DNA of 64,000 bases from CAYLHF01 sp964383365. Its GTDB lineage: Bacteria > Bacteroidota > Rhodothermia > Rhodothermales > UBA10348. Below the pieces are notes generated by a model. It made no database searches and had not been told where the DNA came from. It was given only the letters and a program-made list of their open reading frames with translations. This document shows, in pieces, positions 8,747-17,616 of the stretch (the stretch's first letter is position 1; each line of letters opens with the position of its first letter). Both the position numbers and the translations under genes were made by a program. The DNA lies in NCBI GenBank assembly GCA_964383365.1, contig CAYLHF010000013.1, positions 1 to 64,000 on the forward strand, read 5' to 3'.

Positions 8747-10360
8747 TTAATCACCACCGATCCGGTCGAGCAACAGTGTCGCCCGGCGCTCCATAGAAGG
8801 TCGAAACTCATACTTCCCATCGTAGTCCAAAAGCCGCCTCAGGAGCCGCGTCGCCCTGCCGTTGTGTCCGCGCTCGGCCTCTATCTTTGCCAGATAGTAC
8901 ATGCTCCACGGCGCATACCGGGCGAGTGGATCGCCCGGTGTGTCGATTGCGCGCTCATACCACAGGGCCGCAGTCTCGAAATCCGATCGATGATCGTTCA
9001 GCCGCCCGAGTCGGTAAGCCGATTCTGCCTGCTGCACCGGACGAACCCCCTGGATAGCATACACTTCCTCAAACACGACGACGGCATCATCCAGCTTTCC
9101 ACTCCGAAAGTCGTTGTGCGCAATCAATAATCGCCGGTCCACCGCATCCATTGGGTGCGCCAGTAAATCACGGGCGTGCTTCCCGGCGGCAGCGTCCTCC
9201 TCATACTCCCGCTCTACGGCAACCCGGTTGTACCACCCAACAGCAGCGTCTCTGTCACCCTCCAGTTCCAGGGTCTCGCCGATCCGGAGTCGGGTTCTCA
9301 TTCTCAGGGCACTCGCCTGCGAGCGATCGAGAAAAGACGTAAACCATCCTCTGGCCTCGGAGAATCGATTCTGAAGGAAGACCGAAAATCCGAGAAAAAA
9401 ATCCAGATAGGCTACCGATACGACGCCGTTTTCCAGGGACACCTCGCGGGCCCGACGCAGTACGGTCTCTGCGGCGGGTGCCTGTCTCCTGCGAATAAGC
9501 GCATCTCCATACAAGAGGCCGAAGAGTGGACTGCCGGCGTATCTCCTCCAGAGACCCGACAACACGTCTACGGCATCCACACCGGCAGGAAATTCGTAGA
9601 GATCCAGGGTTGCCAGATAAATCAACGCCTCCTCCCGGGCGTACGTACTTTCCTCGACTGCCCGATGGAGTTCGGAGACGCCCTCTTCAAGCGTCCCCGA
9701 ATATCCGAAAAACGTCAGATAGCGTCGGTACGTCCGAGGTACGGCGCCGATCATCATGTGGAGGAGACCCATCCCCTTCCATGCTTCAGGAAGTACCGAT
9801 TCGGTCTTCGTCAGTCGTTCGAAAGCCTTGAATGCTGCATTTCCAGCAAGAACCGCCTTCACATAGTCCCTCTTCTTAATCCAGACCAGCGTTCGGAGGA
9901 GAACGTTTTCCGCCCGCAGATAATCGCGCCCGATCGACGCCTTACGGTTGTCCAGCACTTCTCCCAAATGATCCGATCGATCGAAAAAATCATCGTATGT
10001 CTCTCTCGAGTCGAAGAAAAATACCCTCAAAAGAGCCATGGCTGTCCGGTGGTAGGCGACTGCGGGTGAGCCATCGGGTCTCAGTTTCAGCACGCCCAGA
10101 AGAGAATCCGCCTGCTCGAACTTCAGTCTCATGATCGAGTCCCGTGCTCGATCCAGTAACTCGACAGATGCTTCGGATTCGAGAAGCATGGGGTGTGAAT
10201 CAACGATCGGCGAGGATCCGGTGTGAACCCCATCGCCGGAAGATGTCCGCGACCCCATCGGGCCAGTCATCGCATTCGGAACACCAGTCGGGCTGCCGCT
10301 AAAGACCAGGACAATGGCAAATCCGCACCAGCACACAGAGATGTTCACAGGCACACGCAT
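8747..10360 (-). CDS. Exported TPR-type repeat protein
   Basis: A 537-aa protein with an N-terminal hydrophobic signal segment (MRVPVNISVCWCGFAIVLVF) and then helical repeats. Repeat-like pairs are clearest near the C-terminus, for example AESAYRLGRLNDHRSDFETA and ALWYERAIDTPGDPLARYAP. ATG 10360 was chosen because it overlaps the TGA of the upstream glycosyltransferase as TGATG, a typical coupling arrangement, and because it puts the signal peptide at the N-terminus. It is the last gene of the GT2-NodB-GT2-TPR operon, so it may be a periplasmic scaffold for glycan synthesis or export. The precise role is unknown. Confidence 0.8.
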   Translation of the reverse strand: MRVPVNISVCWCGFAIVLVFSGSPTGVPNAMTGPMGSRTSSGDGVHTGSSPIVDSHPMLLESEASVELLDRARDSIMRLKFEQADSLLGVLKLRPDGSPAVAYHRTAMALLRVFFFDSRETYDDFFDRSDHLGEVLDNRKASIGRDYLRAENVLLRTLVWIKKRDYVKAVLAGNAAFKAFERLTKTESVLPEAWKGMGLLHMMIGAVPRTYRRYLTFFGYSGTLEEGVSELHRAVEESTYAREEALIYLATLDLYEFPAGVDAVDVLSGLWRRYAGSPLFGLLYGDALIRRRQAPAAETVLRRAREVSLENGVVSVAYLDFFLGFSVFLQNRFSEARGWFTSFLDRSQASALRMRTRLRIGETLELEGDRDAAVGWYNRVAVEREYEEDAAAGKHARDLLAHPMDAVDRRLLIAHNDFRSGKLDDAVVVFEEVYAIQGVRPVQQAESAYRLGRLNDHRSDFETAALWYERAIDTPGDPLARYAPWSMYYLAKIEAERGHNGRATRLLRRLLDYDGKYEFRPSMERRATLLLDRIGGD

Positions 10361-11463
10361 CACATTATAGAGATTTCCTGTTCCCAACGCTTTGGAGGCC
10401 AAATCAATCCCCAGAGCGGAAAAACCATATTGAACAGGACATAGAGGGGCATCAGGACCGGAAGCCACATCAGGATATCAGGCTTCCCAAAATCCCGAAT
10501 GGCCGGTCTCAGCGCCTCTCCAGAAAGAAGAAGATGGGTGGCCCAGAGTCCGATTCCGAACCATCCCATGACAAGGGGAGCCGCCCAGACTCCGATCAGG
10601 GATACAAGGTGGATGGCACCCAGGAAAAGGACGCTTTTCCTGGCGCCGCGGCTGGCGGACAGATGTCGTCTTTTCTGGCGTGCGTAGGAGGCCATGTCGG
10701 ACGGTCCTTCAGTCACAACATGGCCCGGTGCCTCTGACAGAAATCGAAACGATCCCAGGCCGGATCTGTTGACTCGCTGAACGAACAGATCATCGTCTCC
10801 ACTCATTGCGAGTTGACCGTCTCCGTAGCCTCCGACACGCTCAAATAGTTTCCGGGAATACGACAGGTTACCTCCGAAGGCAAGAAACGGCCGATTCGCT
10901 CCCACGCCTGCGCCTGCCATCGCGCAGTTGATAATCTGCATGAAACGCTGAAACCGGTTTAACAGGCCGGGGCGAGGTCTCATGCTGATTCCCCCGATGA
11001 CTATCCATTCTCCAGATGAATCGGAAATGGCGTGGTAGTCGAGCCACCCGGGTCCGGGCTCACAATCTGCGTCTGTGAAAACAAATCGGTCATAGATCGC
11101 GGCCTTCATACCGGCTGCGAGCGCGTTCCTTTTCCTCGGTTCGACGGGAGTTTCCATCTCCACCAGTCGCAACCAGGGTCTTGTCCTGATTGCCTCCCGA
11201 ACGACCTTTGCCGTTAGATCGATACTGGCATCGTCGACGACTATCGCTTCAAAGGATCGCCAGGTCTGAGCATCCAGACACTGAATCAGTGACGGCAGCG
11301 TCGACGCTTCGTTTCGCGCGGCGATAATCACAGAAACTCCGTCGACCGGCGGATCCGGGGCCAGACCCCCTGTCCGCTTTTTTGCCCGGGTGTATCCGAT
11401 TCGGACACCCCCCCATACCATGGACTGAACGGCCATACAGACCCATATAACAAACGTCATCAT
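10360..11463 (-). CDS. Membrane glycosyltransferase, family 2
   Basis: A 367-aa GT2 enzyme that probably transfers a sugar from an NDP-sugar at the inner membrane. It has an N-terminal hydrophobic helix, then the GT-A core: VSVIIAARNEASTLPSLI, VVDDASIDLT, the DxD-like FTDADCEPG and the acceptor-site SGDDDLFVQR. C-terminal hydrophobic helices follow (about residues 270-355). A QxxRR-like segment, RQKRRHLSAS, sits where processive GT2 enzymes have QxxRW. Its first ATG overlaps the deacetylase stop as ATGA, and its own stop overlaps the TPR start. The sugar is not predictable. Confidence 0.9.
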   Translation of the reverse strand: MMTFVIWVCMAVQSMVWGGVRIGYTRAKKRTGGLAPDPPVDGVSVIIAARNEASTLPSLIQCLDAQTWRSFEAIVVDDASIDLTAKVVREAIRTRPWLRLVEMETPVEPRKRNALAAGMKAAIYDRFVFTDADCEPGPGWLDYHAISDSSGEWIVIGGISMRPRPGLLNRFQRFMQIINCAMAGAGVGANRPFLAFGGNLSYSRKLFERVGGYGDGQLAMSGDDDLFVQRVNRSGLGSFRFLSEAPGHVVTEGPSDMASYARQKRRHLSASRGARKSVLFLGAIHLVSLIGVWAAPLVMGWFGIGLWATHLLLSGEALRPAIRDFGKPDILMWLPVLMPLYVLFNMVFPLWGLIWPPKRWEQEISIM

Positions 11464-12110
11464 ACGACTTCTGTCGTCAGTGACTCAAACATCCACCCTG
11501 CATACTGCCGGGACCGTATCCAGTGCTCCAATTCGGTCCATCCGTCTTCCCACGCGCCCGCGCCGTCGTGAAGGAGGACGATGGAACCGGGACGAATTCT
11601 TTTTTCCATGGCCCTACAGATGGTTGACGGGTTCCTCGGCTCCCGGTAGTCGACCGGGTCAACGTCCCACAGAACGGGACGCAATCCGGCAGCGCGGTAG
11701 GAACGAAGATTCGAAGGACGAAGCCGTCCATAAGGAGGTCTCACCATCACCGGGTGTATGCCGAGGTGATCGGTGAACACCCGGAGCGAATGCATCAGGT
11801 CGGCTTCCAGTTTTTGCTGTCCGTTGTGCCAGGCACTAAGATGCGCGTACCCGTGGCACCCGACTGTGTGACCGGCGTCGAGTGTAGCCCGCGCGAAGTC
11901 AACCCGGTGTTCAAGGCGATCTCCCCGGAAAAAAAATGTCGCTTTTGAGGAGGTTCGATCCAGCAGGTCCAGGAGGTCCGGAAGGCCTCCCGATGGACCG
12001 TCATCAAACGTCAGATACGCAACTCGTCGGCCCGTCGCAACCCTGGAGACGACTCCAGACCAGAGGAGAGCGTGTAGCCTTGAAAACAATGTTGACGATC
12101 CTGATATCAT
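11460..12110 (-). CDS. Polysaccharide deacetylase (NodB/CE4 family)
   Basis: A 216-aa metal-dependent deacetylase that removes acetyl or similar groups from N-acetylated sugars. All five CE4 motifs are visible: TFDDGP (catalytic and metal Asp), HGYAH (metal histidines), RPPYGR, WDVDPVDY and LLHDG. No clear signal peptide is seen, although the first 20 residues are moderately hydrophobic, so it may act on a lipid-linked cytoplasmic-side substrate or be secreted unconventionally. It sits between two GT2 genes, with a 16-nt gap upstream and an ATGA overlap downstream. A deacetylase flanked by two glycosyltransferases suggests a glycan containing de-N-acetylated amino sugar. Confidence 0.92.
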   Translation of the reverse strand: MISGSSTLFSRLHALLWSGVVSRVATGRRVAYLTFDDGPSGGLPDLLDLLDRTSSKATFFFRGDRLEHRVDFARATLDAGHTVGCHGYAHLSAWHNGQQKLEADLMHSLRVFTDHLGIHPVMVRPPYGRLRPSNLRSYRAAGLRPVLWDVDPVDYREPRNPSTICRAMEKRIRPGSIVLLHDGAGAWEDGWTELEHWIRSRQYAGWMFESLTTEVV

Positions 12111-12126
12111 GGTGTGTGGACCGATA

Positions 12127-13272
12127 TTACCGTTGCAGTATGCGCCCTTTCCATTCGAATGATCCCAGAATGCTCGCTACGACTACGTACGGAACGTACA
12201 GAATCTGAAACGGCTCGACGAAAACCAGTAGGGAGAGGAGTCCGGGTCTCTGGAAAAATCTGGCGGCAGGGATCAAGACGAATAATTCTGAGATCATCTT
12301 CAAGACAAGCACCATCGCCAGTTTGGGCCACAATACCGGAACCAGCACGGCTGTCAACAGCAAAAGCGGAATGCTGGCCAGAACGATACAGATCAGTAAT
12401 TCCATCGAAAATATCGAGGTCTTTTCGTAATGAAACGTCTTGGATGCCCAGCGAATCCGCTGATTCAGGAATGCCCGAGGAGTCTCGGGGGGAGCAGTCT
12501 CGACAATGGCGCATCGATCCAGACAGTATCGGATTTTCAGATCCGTCTGACGGGCAATTCGATGAAGTAAAAAGTCGTCATCTCCGGACGCCAGGTGATC
12601 ATTTCCCTCATAACCACCCACCACTTCGAATGCTTCGCGACGATACGCCATATTGGCTCCGCTGCACGAGACAGGAGTCTTCATTCCGATGCTGCCCGCA
12701 GATACGATAGCCAATCCCATGTATTCCATTGCCACGGCCTTGCTGAAAAACGACCCGTCCGTTCTGAAGAGCACGGGACCGGCCACAAGACCCGTGCTGT
12801 CGTCCATTCTCCCGATCATGGACATGATCCAGTCCGGCCCCACCCGGCAGTCGGCATCCGTCGTCAGAATGACCTCGCCGTTCGAAGCGGCGATACCCGC
12901 CGCAATCGCTCGCTTTTTCCCTCCGCCAGAAGATGGATCAAGAGAAATCAGTCGCACGGACGACTCGCCAAACTGCAATACCCGGTCGGCCGTATGATCG
13001 TCTGAAGAATCATCGATTACGAGTATCTCCGTCCGTTCAACCGGATACCTGTTTGCCAGAATTGAAGACAGACACTCCGTGATGTTATTCTCTTCATTTC
13101 GGGCGGGAATCAGGATAGATACGCGAACCCGCTCCGTTGGGTCATCCACGATTTCCTTTCGCGTACGCCGGAAGCCGAGGGCGAAGTAGAGGAGCGGGCC
13201 GGAGTAGGCTATCGTCAGTGCAATGACGAGAATCAACGAGAAAAAATGGATATCCACACGCAGGACGATCAA
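12127..13272 (-). CDS. Membrane glycosyltransferase, family 2 (processive type)
   Basis: A 381-aa GT2 enzyme. An N-terminal membrane helix (residues 8-32) precedes the GT-A core: VSILIPARNEENNITECL, VIDDSSDDHTAD, TTDADCRVGPDW, ASGDDDFLLHR and a QRIRW motif in LNQRIRWASKTFHY, as in chitin/cellulose synthase-like enzymes. Three or four hydrophobic C-terminal helices follow. The start is TTG 13272, with GTG 13257 as an alternative. It is the first gene of the operon and is only distantly similar to the second GT2 at 10360, so the two probably make different linkages. Confidence 0.9.
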   Translation of the reverse strand: MIVLRVDIHFFSLILVIALTIAYSGPLLYFALGFRRTRKEIVDDPTERVRVSILIPARNEENNITECLSSILANRYPVERTEILVIDDSSDDHTADRVLQFGESSVRLISLDPSSGGGKKRAIAAGIAASNGEVILTTDADCRVGPDWIMSMIGRMDDSTGLVAGPVLFRTDGSFFSKAVAMEYMGLAIVSAGSIGMKTPVSCSGANMAYRREAFEVVGGYEGNDHLASGDDDFLLHRIARQTDLKIRYCLDRCAIVETAPPETPRAFLNQRIRWASKTFHYEKTSIFSMELLICIVLASIPLLLLTAVLVPVLWPKLAMVLVLKMISELFVLIPAARFFQRPGLLSLLVFVEPFQILYVPYVVVASILGSFEWKGRILQR

Positions 13273-13386
13273 CGCCGGATCAAAGGTGAGAAGCTGAAAC
13301 GAACAACCGGTGTGGCCATTGCCGCGCCGAACCCGTAAATATAGGAGACTGGAACATGCCCGTTGAGTCTTCGTACGGGGCAGCCA

Positions 13387-13492
13387 AAGGGCAAGTCCCG
13401 TACGGTCAGCTCCCTCTGAACTCCGTCAGGGCCGGAAGGCAGCAGCGGTAAGAGGTCGTAGCGACGCGATACGGTCAGCTTGCCCTTTTTTT
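13387..13492 (+). ncRNA. ffs: SRP RNA (4.5S-like, small bacterial form)
   Basis: The core matches the signal recognition particle RNA hallmark: GTCAGGGCCGGAAGGCAGCAG at 13425-13445, containing the GGAA-type tetraloop and the asymmetric internal loop bound by Ffh. The ends pair: AGGGCAAG at 13388-13395 with CTTGCCCT at 13479-13486. CCGTACGGTCAGC and GATACGGTCAGC flank the core. A T run at 13486-13492 completes an intrinsic terminator. It lies 75 nt upstream of yajC, so two protein-export genes are side by side. Confidence 0.93.
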
Positions 13493-13566
13493 ATGTTCCT
13501 GCTTTTCGGTGCTATCTTCCGGCACATACGATCGAATACACCGTCATCTGAAGACATATACAACCC

Positions 13567-13884
13567 ATGCTCTCTCTTCTCTTTCTACTGATCAACCCTC
13601 AGGACGCGGCAAATCCGACGAATCCCCTTACGATGTTTCTGCCACTGGTTCTGATTTTCATCGTCTTCTACTTTTTCATCATCCGGCCACAGAAAAAGAA
13701 GGAAGATCAGCGTAAAGCCATGATCGAGGCCGTGAAGAAAGGCGACCGGATCGTGACAATCGGTGGTGTCCACGGAACCGTCACACAGGTTGACGAAACG
13801 AGCGTCCTGGCCCAGGTGGATAACAACACGAAACTCCGCATCGAGAAAAGTGCATTGTCCTCGATTCCGGGAAAGGAACAATGA
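13567..13884 (+). CDS. yajC: Sec translocon accessory protein YajC
   Basis: A 105-aa membrane protein that joins SecDF at the Sec translocon. An N-terminal hydrophobic helix ends in the family signature FFIIRPQKKK. The small domain GDRIVTIGGVHGTVTQVDE follows, which is typical of YajC. It follows the SRP RNA and is followed after 4 nt by a UPF0104-like membrane protein with which it probably shares a transcript. secD/secF are not in the window. Confidence 0.95.
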   Translation: MLSLLFLLINPQDAANPTNPLTMFLPLVLIFIVFYFFIIRPQKKKEDQRKAMIEAVKKGDRIVTIGGVHGTVTQVDETSVLAQVDNNTKLRIEKSALSSIPGKEQ

Positions 13885-13888
13885 GCAT

Positions 13889-14800
13889 GTGATCAAGCCC
13901 GCGTCGTGGATTCAGGCAATCTTCTCTGCCGCACTCCTGGGTGTGCTGTTTTTCTGGATTGATCCCGAAGATCTCTTTGTTTCCTTCGGCCACGTCGACC
14001 CTGTTTTTCTTTTTTCCGCCGCGGCCCTGTTACCGATGAATATGGGGCTCGGTATGCTGATCTGGGGTATCCTCGTTCGGACACTCGAGCCGGAAGCCCC
14101 CACTCGGTCAATTGTATCCAGTGTTCTGGCAGGGTATACCCTCGGATTCTTCACACCCGCAAGAGTGGGTGAATTGCTCGCCCGCTATTCGCATCACACA
14201 GGCTACGGGGCGGTTCGACTCACAGTCGCCTACGCCACGGAAGGCCTTTTCAGAATCTCCGTAGCCACGCTCGCGGGTGGCGTAGCGCTGTCGATCCTGG
14301 CGAATCAGGACGTTTTTTCCGGTACAGGATGGAGCTTCGTTTCCATCGGTACGCTCCTTTTGGGGATCACTCTTTCTGCTCTGGCGGTCGGAGTAGTTTC
14401 ATACGAGCGACTCCCGATGCCGCGCGCTCTGAAAGACAAATGGTCTCCGATTCAACGTCTGTCAACCGTACGGGCAGTGCGTATCTGGATGCTGGTTCTG
14501 ACGCGCTACACGATTGCACTCACCCAGTTTTCTCTGGTGCTTCTCGGAACGGGAATGTCTGTCTCAAGGCTGATGGCCGCCGCAGGAGCCTCATTCACGC
14601 TTCTAACAAAAACGTGGGCCCCTGGTCTGTTTTTGATGGATCTTGGCGTCCGGGAAGGGGCGGCGGCGTATGTTTTTGAACGGATGGCGGGGGCGGGCGC
14701 TGCAGCTACCGTCGCAGCCCTGTGCGTTTTCGGGATTAACGTCGTCCTGCCGGCAATCGTTGGTATTCCGTTCGTACTGAAGAAAAAACGAACGTCCTAA
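13889..14800 (+). CDS. UPF0104/flippase-like integral membrane protein
   Basis: A 303-aa polytopic protein with about seven or eight hydrophobic segments. It carries features of the lysylphosphatidylglycerol synthase membrane-domain/UPF0104 family: LGFFTPARVGELLARY in the middle and a late DLGVREGAAAYVF. The known family includes lipid flippases and MprF N-terminal domains, so lipid translocation is a fair guess. GTG 13889 was chosen because it lies 4 nt after the yajC stop; in-frame sequence upstream runs through yajC with no good start. It converges on the hybrid kinase gene. Confidence 0.8.
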   Translation: MIKPASWIQAIFSAALLGVLFFWIDPEDLFVSFGHVDPVFLFSAAALLPMNMGLGMLIWGILVRTLEPEAPTRSIVSSVLAGYTLGFFTPARVGELLARYSHHTGYGAVRLTVAYATEGLFRISVATLAGGVALSILANQDVFSGTGWSFVSIGTLLLGITLSALAVGVVSYERLPMPRALKDKWSPIQRLSTVRAVRIWMLVLTRYTIALTQFSLVLLGTGMSVSRLMAAAGASFTLLTKTWAPGLFLMDLGVREGAAAYVFERMAGAGAAATVAALCVFGINVVLPAIVGIPFVLKKKRTS

Positions 14801-14815
14801 GACCCGGAATCGGTT

Positions 14816-17515
14816 CTAGTCAGATACATTCGACGACGTGCTTCGTGGCCCGGTGCGTAAGCGCCGAAGTTGAAGCGCACGTTCCAGGATCTCTTCGAGC
14901 ACGGTCGTCCGAACGGGCTTGCTGGCATAATCATCCATCCCGGAGTCCAGGCATCTCTTTTTGTCCTCTGACGTCGCATTTGCGGTCAGCGCTACAATAA
15001 ACGGCTGCCGGTCTACCCGACTACTGTCCCGAATCAAGCGTGTGGCCTCGAAACCGTCCATCAGTGGCATCTGAACATCCATGAAGACGACATCGTAGGA
15101 TGATTCTTCGGTCGCCGTAAGAGCAGCGGCACCGCTTCCCACAACATCTGCCTTGTGACCGAGCTTCGAGAGCATTCGGACGATTACTTTCTGGTTTACC
15201 AGGTTGTCATCGACGACCAGAATCTGTTGACGCATCCGCTCGGCACATGGCCTCGGACCCGCCCTTCGAGCCTTCATCGGGCGATCATTCACTTTTAATG
15301 GATGTGTCAACCCGGCGAACAGGCGTGACAAACGAGATCTCATTACAGGTTTTGTGATACACTCTTTGACAGCGGAATCGGTTACCCGCTCCCCCAGGTT
15401 TCGAAGCAGAATCATCGGACAGTCCGGCACTTCATCGGTAAGAATTCGGGCGATTGCCACTCCTGCGACTCCATTTACACCCTCGGCCCCGTCATTGATG
15501 AGTATTGCATCGTAATCGGTCGTTCCCCTGAGTAACACCAACGCTTCCTCACTGGACTCGACGACGTACCCTGTGCCTCCGCCGGTGCTAATCATGTGTT
15601 TCAGCGCCGCACTGAACCAGGGTTGCTGACTCAAAATAATTACACTGCTGTTCTTCGCGAATACCGCCGCGTTCTGTTCGCTGATAGCACCTGCGTCGCG
15701 GTCGAGGCGAATGGTAAAGAAGAACGTAGATCCATGATCGGGTTCGCTCTCGACCCACATTTTACCATCCATTATTTCACATAGATGACGGGCAATCGAG
15801 AGCCCGAGACCGGTGCCTCCATATTTCCTGGTTGTCGAGGCCTCGGCTTGCTTGAAAGGATCGAAGAGAGTCGCAAGTTTATCCGATCCAATTCCAATTC
15901 CGGTATCTCTGACTTCGATCTGAAGCTCTGCGCATTCCGGTGTCGCAGACAGGACCGCAGCACCGATATGAATCTCACCCGAGGACGTGAATTTTACAGC
16001 GTTTGACAACAGGTTGACCAGGATTTGACGAATGCGCGTTGCATCACCGAGCAAATCGGTAGGCACATCCTCGGAACAGGCGTACGATAGATCCAGGTTT
16101 TTGTCTGCCGCCTGCTGTCCAACCATGTTCATCGCCTCCTCGATCCCGTCAGCAATAGAGAGAGGAGATCGCTCCAGTACCACTCCTCCGGCTTCAATTT
16201 TTGAGAAATCCAGAATATCATTGACGATTTCGAGTAAGGATTCACCGCTCGCACGAATCACATTGACAATTTCGAGTTGATCAGATTTAAGATCCTCGGT
16301 ACCGAGCAGACTGCTCATGCCGATGATCCCGTTGAGAGGAGTTCGTATTTCGTGACTCATGCTGGCCAGGAAACTGGACCTTTTGTCCGCCTGCTGCTCG
16401 GCGTCGATCCTTGCCTTTTCCAGTTCATCGACCAGGAGACCGAGATCGGTGGCCCGATGCTCAGATTCCATTCTTGCCTTTTCTAGATCCCGTGCCTTCT
16501 GTTCGAGCTCGACGTGCGAGGCCCGCACTTCGGTTTCAGCTGAAACACGTAGCTTAACCTGCCGGGCGACCTCGTTGAACGCCTCGGCAAGATCAGCGAT
16601 TTCGCCGTACTGACCGGATTCCATTTCTTCGAAATGTTCACCCGACGCCAGGCGGCTCAGTACTTCACGCATACGGCCGATCGGCTTCACGACACTACCG
16701 GCTATGAAAATGGCATACGTGATGCCCAATACAAAAGAGAGAAGGATCAACGCGAGGGACAACCACAGGCGTTGCTCCGCCTGCCGGCTTTCTTTCTCGA
16801 TCGCCTCTGAGAGCGATTCGTTCAAATAATCTCTTAGCTGATTCAATTCGGTCTTGATCCACTCGACCTTCTGCGTAAGAAAAACGAGTTCGTCAAAATC
16901 GTGTCGATAGTCGGCCAACCGTCCGCTCATTCTGGTTCTCTCGGCCGTCGGTATATCTTCCGCCTTCAGTAAACCGAGCATCCTGTCGATTCCCGAATGA
17001 ACCCCATCCTGATAATCTTCCCTGTTTCGGAGGATGTAGTTCTTCTCGTTGCGACGGATATCCAACAGGGCGACAAGAGTAGTACTGGCCGACACCGCTC
17101 GAAGCCGCTGTTCGATATCATTGAGATTACTCCGAATCTGCCCCTCCAGTCCGGATCCCTCGTAGAACCCTCTTGCCTTGAATGCGTCAATCAGGCTCCC
17201 GATGGAACGAAGATAGAGATGTACCTGGGCATGGAGTCGATTGTAATTATCAGACTGAATACCCTCGCGCAGAACGACGTCCGCTTCTCGTAGCAGGACT
17301 TCTGTACGTTTTGCGAATATGGGGTCCCGGGTAATTATAAACTCTCGGACCGTAGCGTTTGCCATCAGAATCGACTCTTGCAGCGACCTGATCTTATCTC
17401 GTCTCTGGAGGGTCTGGACTGATGTGAACGAGAGTGCAACCACGGCAAATGAAACCAGGAACACGACTCCAATGAGCGTGACCGTACGTCCGAGAAGAGA
17501 TGACAATTTCGTCAT
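14816..17515 (-). CDS. Hybrid sensor histidine kinase with HBM-like sensor and two receiver domains
   Basis: An 899-aa membrane sensor. Transmembrane helix 1 (about 10-32), a periplasmic four-helix domain (about 35-248) with DIRRNEKNYILR, a pattern of HBM/McpS-type sensor bundles, and TM2 (250-272) are followed by HAMP (273-325) and a coiled coil (325-378). The HisKA phospho-histidine is His388 in MSHEIRTPLNG, followed by HATPase with NAVKFT, DTGIGIG and GGTGLGLSIA. A first receiver (about 630-740) lacks the usual acidic cluster and looks degenerate. The last receiver is intact (VVDDNLVNQK, phospho-Asp in VFMDVQMP). Ligand and partner are unknown. There is no adjacent regulator gene. Confidence 0.93.
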   Translation of the reverse strand: MTKLSSLLGRTVTLIGVVFLVSFAVVALSFTSVQTLQRRDKIRSLQESILMANATVREFIITRDPIFAKRTEVLLREADVVLREGIQSDNYNRLHAQVHLYLRSIGSLIDAFKARGFYEGSGLEGQIRSNLNDIEQRLRAVSASTTLVALLDIRRNEKNYILRNREDYQDGVHSGIDRMLGLLKAEDIPTAERTRMSGRLADYRHDFDELVFLTQKVEWIKTELNQLRDYLNESLSEAIEKESRQAEQRLWLSLALILLSFVLGITYAIFIAGSVVKPIGRMREVLSRLASGEHFEEMESGQYGEIADLAEAFNEVARQVKLRVSAETEVRASHVELEQKARDLEKARMESEHRATDLGLLVDELEKARIDAEQQADKRSSFLASMSHEIRTPLNGIIGMSSLLGTEDLKSDQLEIVNVIRASGESLLEIVNDILDFSKIEAGGVVLERSPLSIADGIEEAMNMVGQQAADKNLDLSYACSEDVPTDLLGDATRIRQILVNLLSNAVKFTSSGEIHIGAAVLSATPECAELQIEVRDTGIGIGSDKLATLFDPFKQAEASTTRKYGGTGLGLSIARHLCEIMDGKMWVESEPDHGSTFFFTIRLDRDAGAISEQNAAVFAKNSSVIILSQQPWFSAALKHMISTGGGTGYVVESSEEALVLLRGTTDYDAILINDGAEGVNGVAGVAIARILTDEVPDCPMILLRNLGERVTDSAVKECITKPVMRSRLSRLFAGLTHPLKVNDRPMKARRAGPRPCAERMRQQILVVDDNLVNQKVIVRMLSKLGHKADVVGSGAAALTATEESSYDVVFMDVQMPLMDGFEATRLIRDSSRVDRQPFIVALTANATSEDKKRCLDSGMDDYASKPVRTTVLEEILERALQLRRLRTGPRSTSSNVSD

Positions 17516-17616
17516 GATGATCGCCAGTTGCGGTGTACCGGAAATACATATCCGGCACTCGCATGATCGGCTTTAGATCATCATTGTTAAGTCAGCCGCC
17601 ACCTGACTGTCTGGAT

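Noticed and set aside
9176..10069. 297-residue open frame on the plus strand
   Set aside because: It lies fully opposite the TPR gene, has no recognisable domain and a low-complexity composition typical of shadows.
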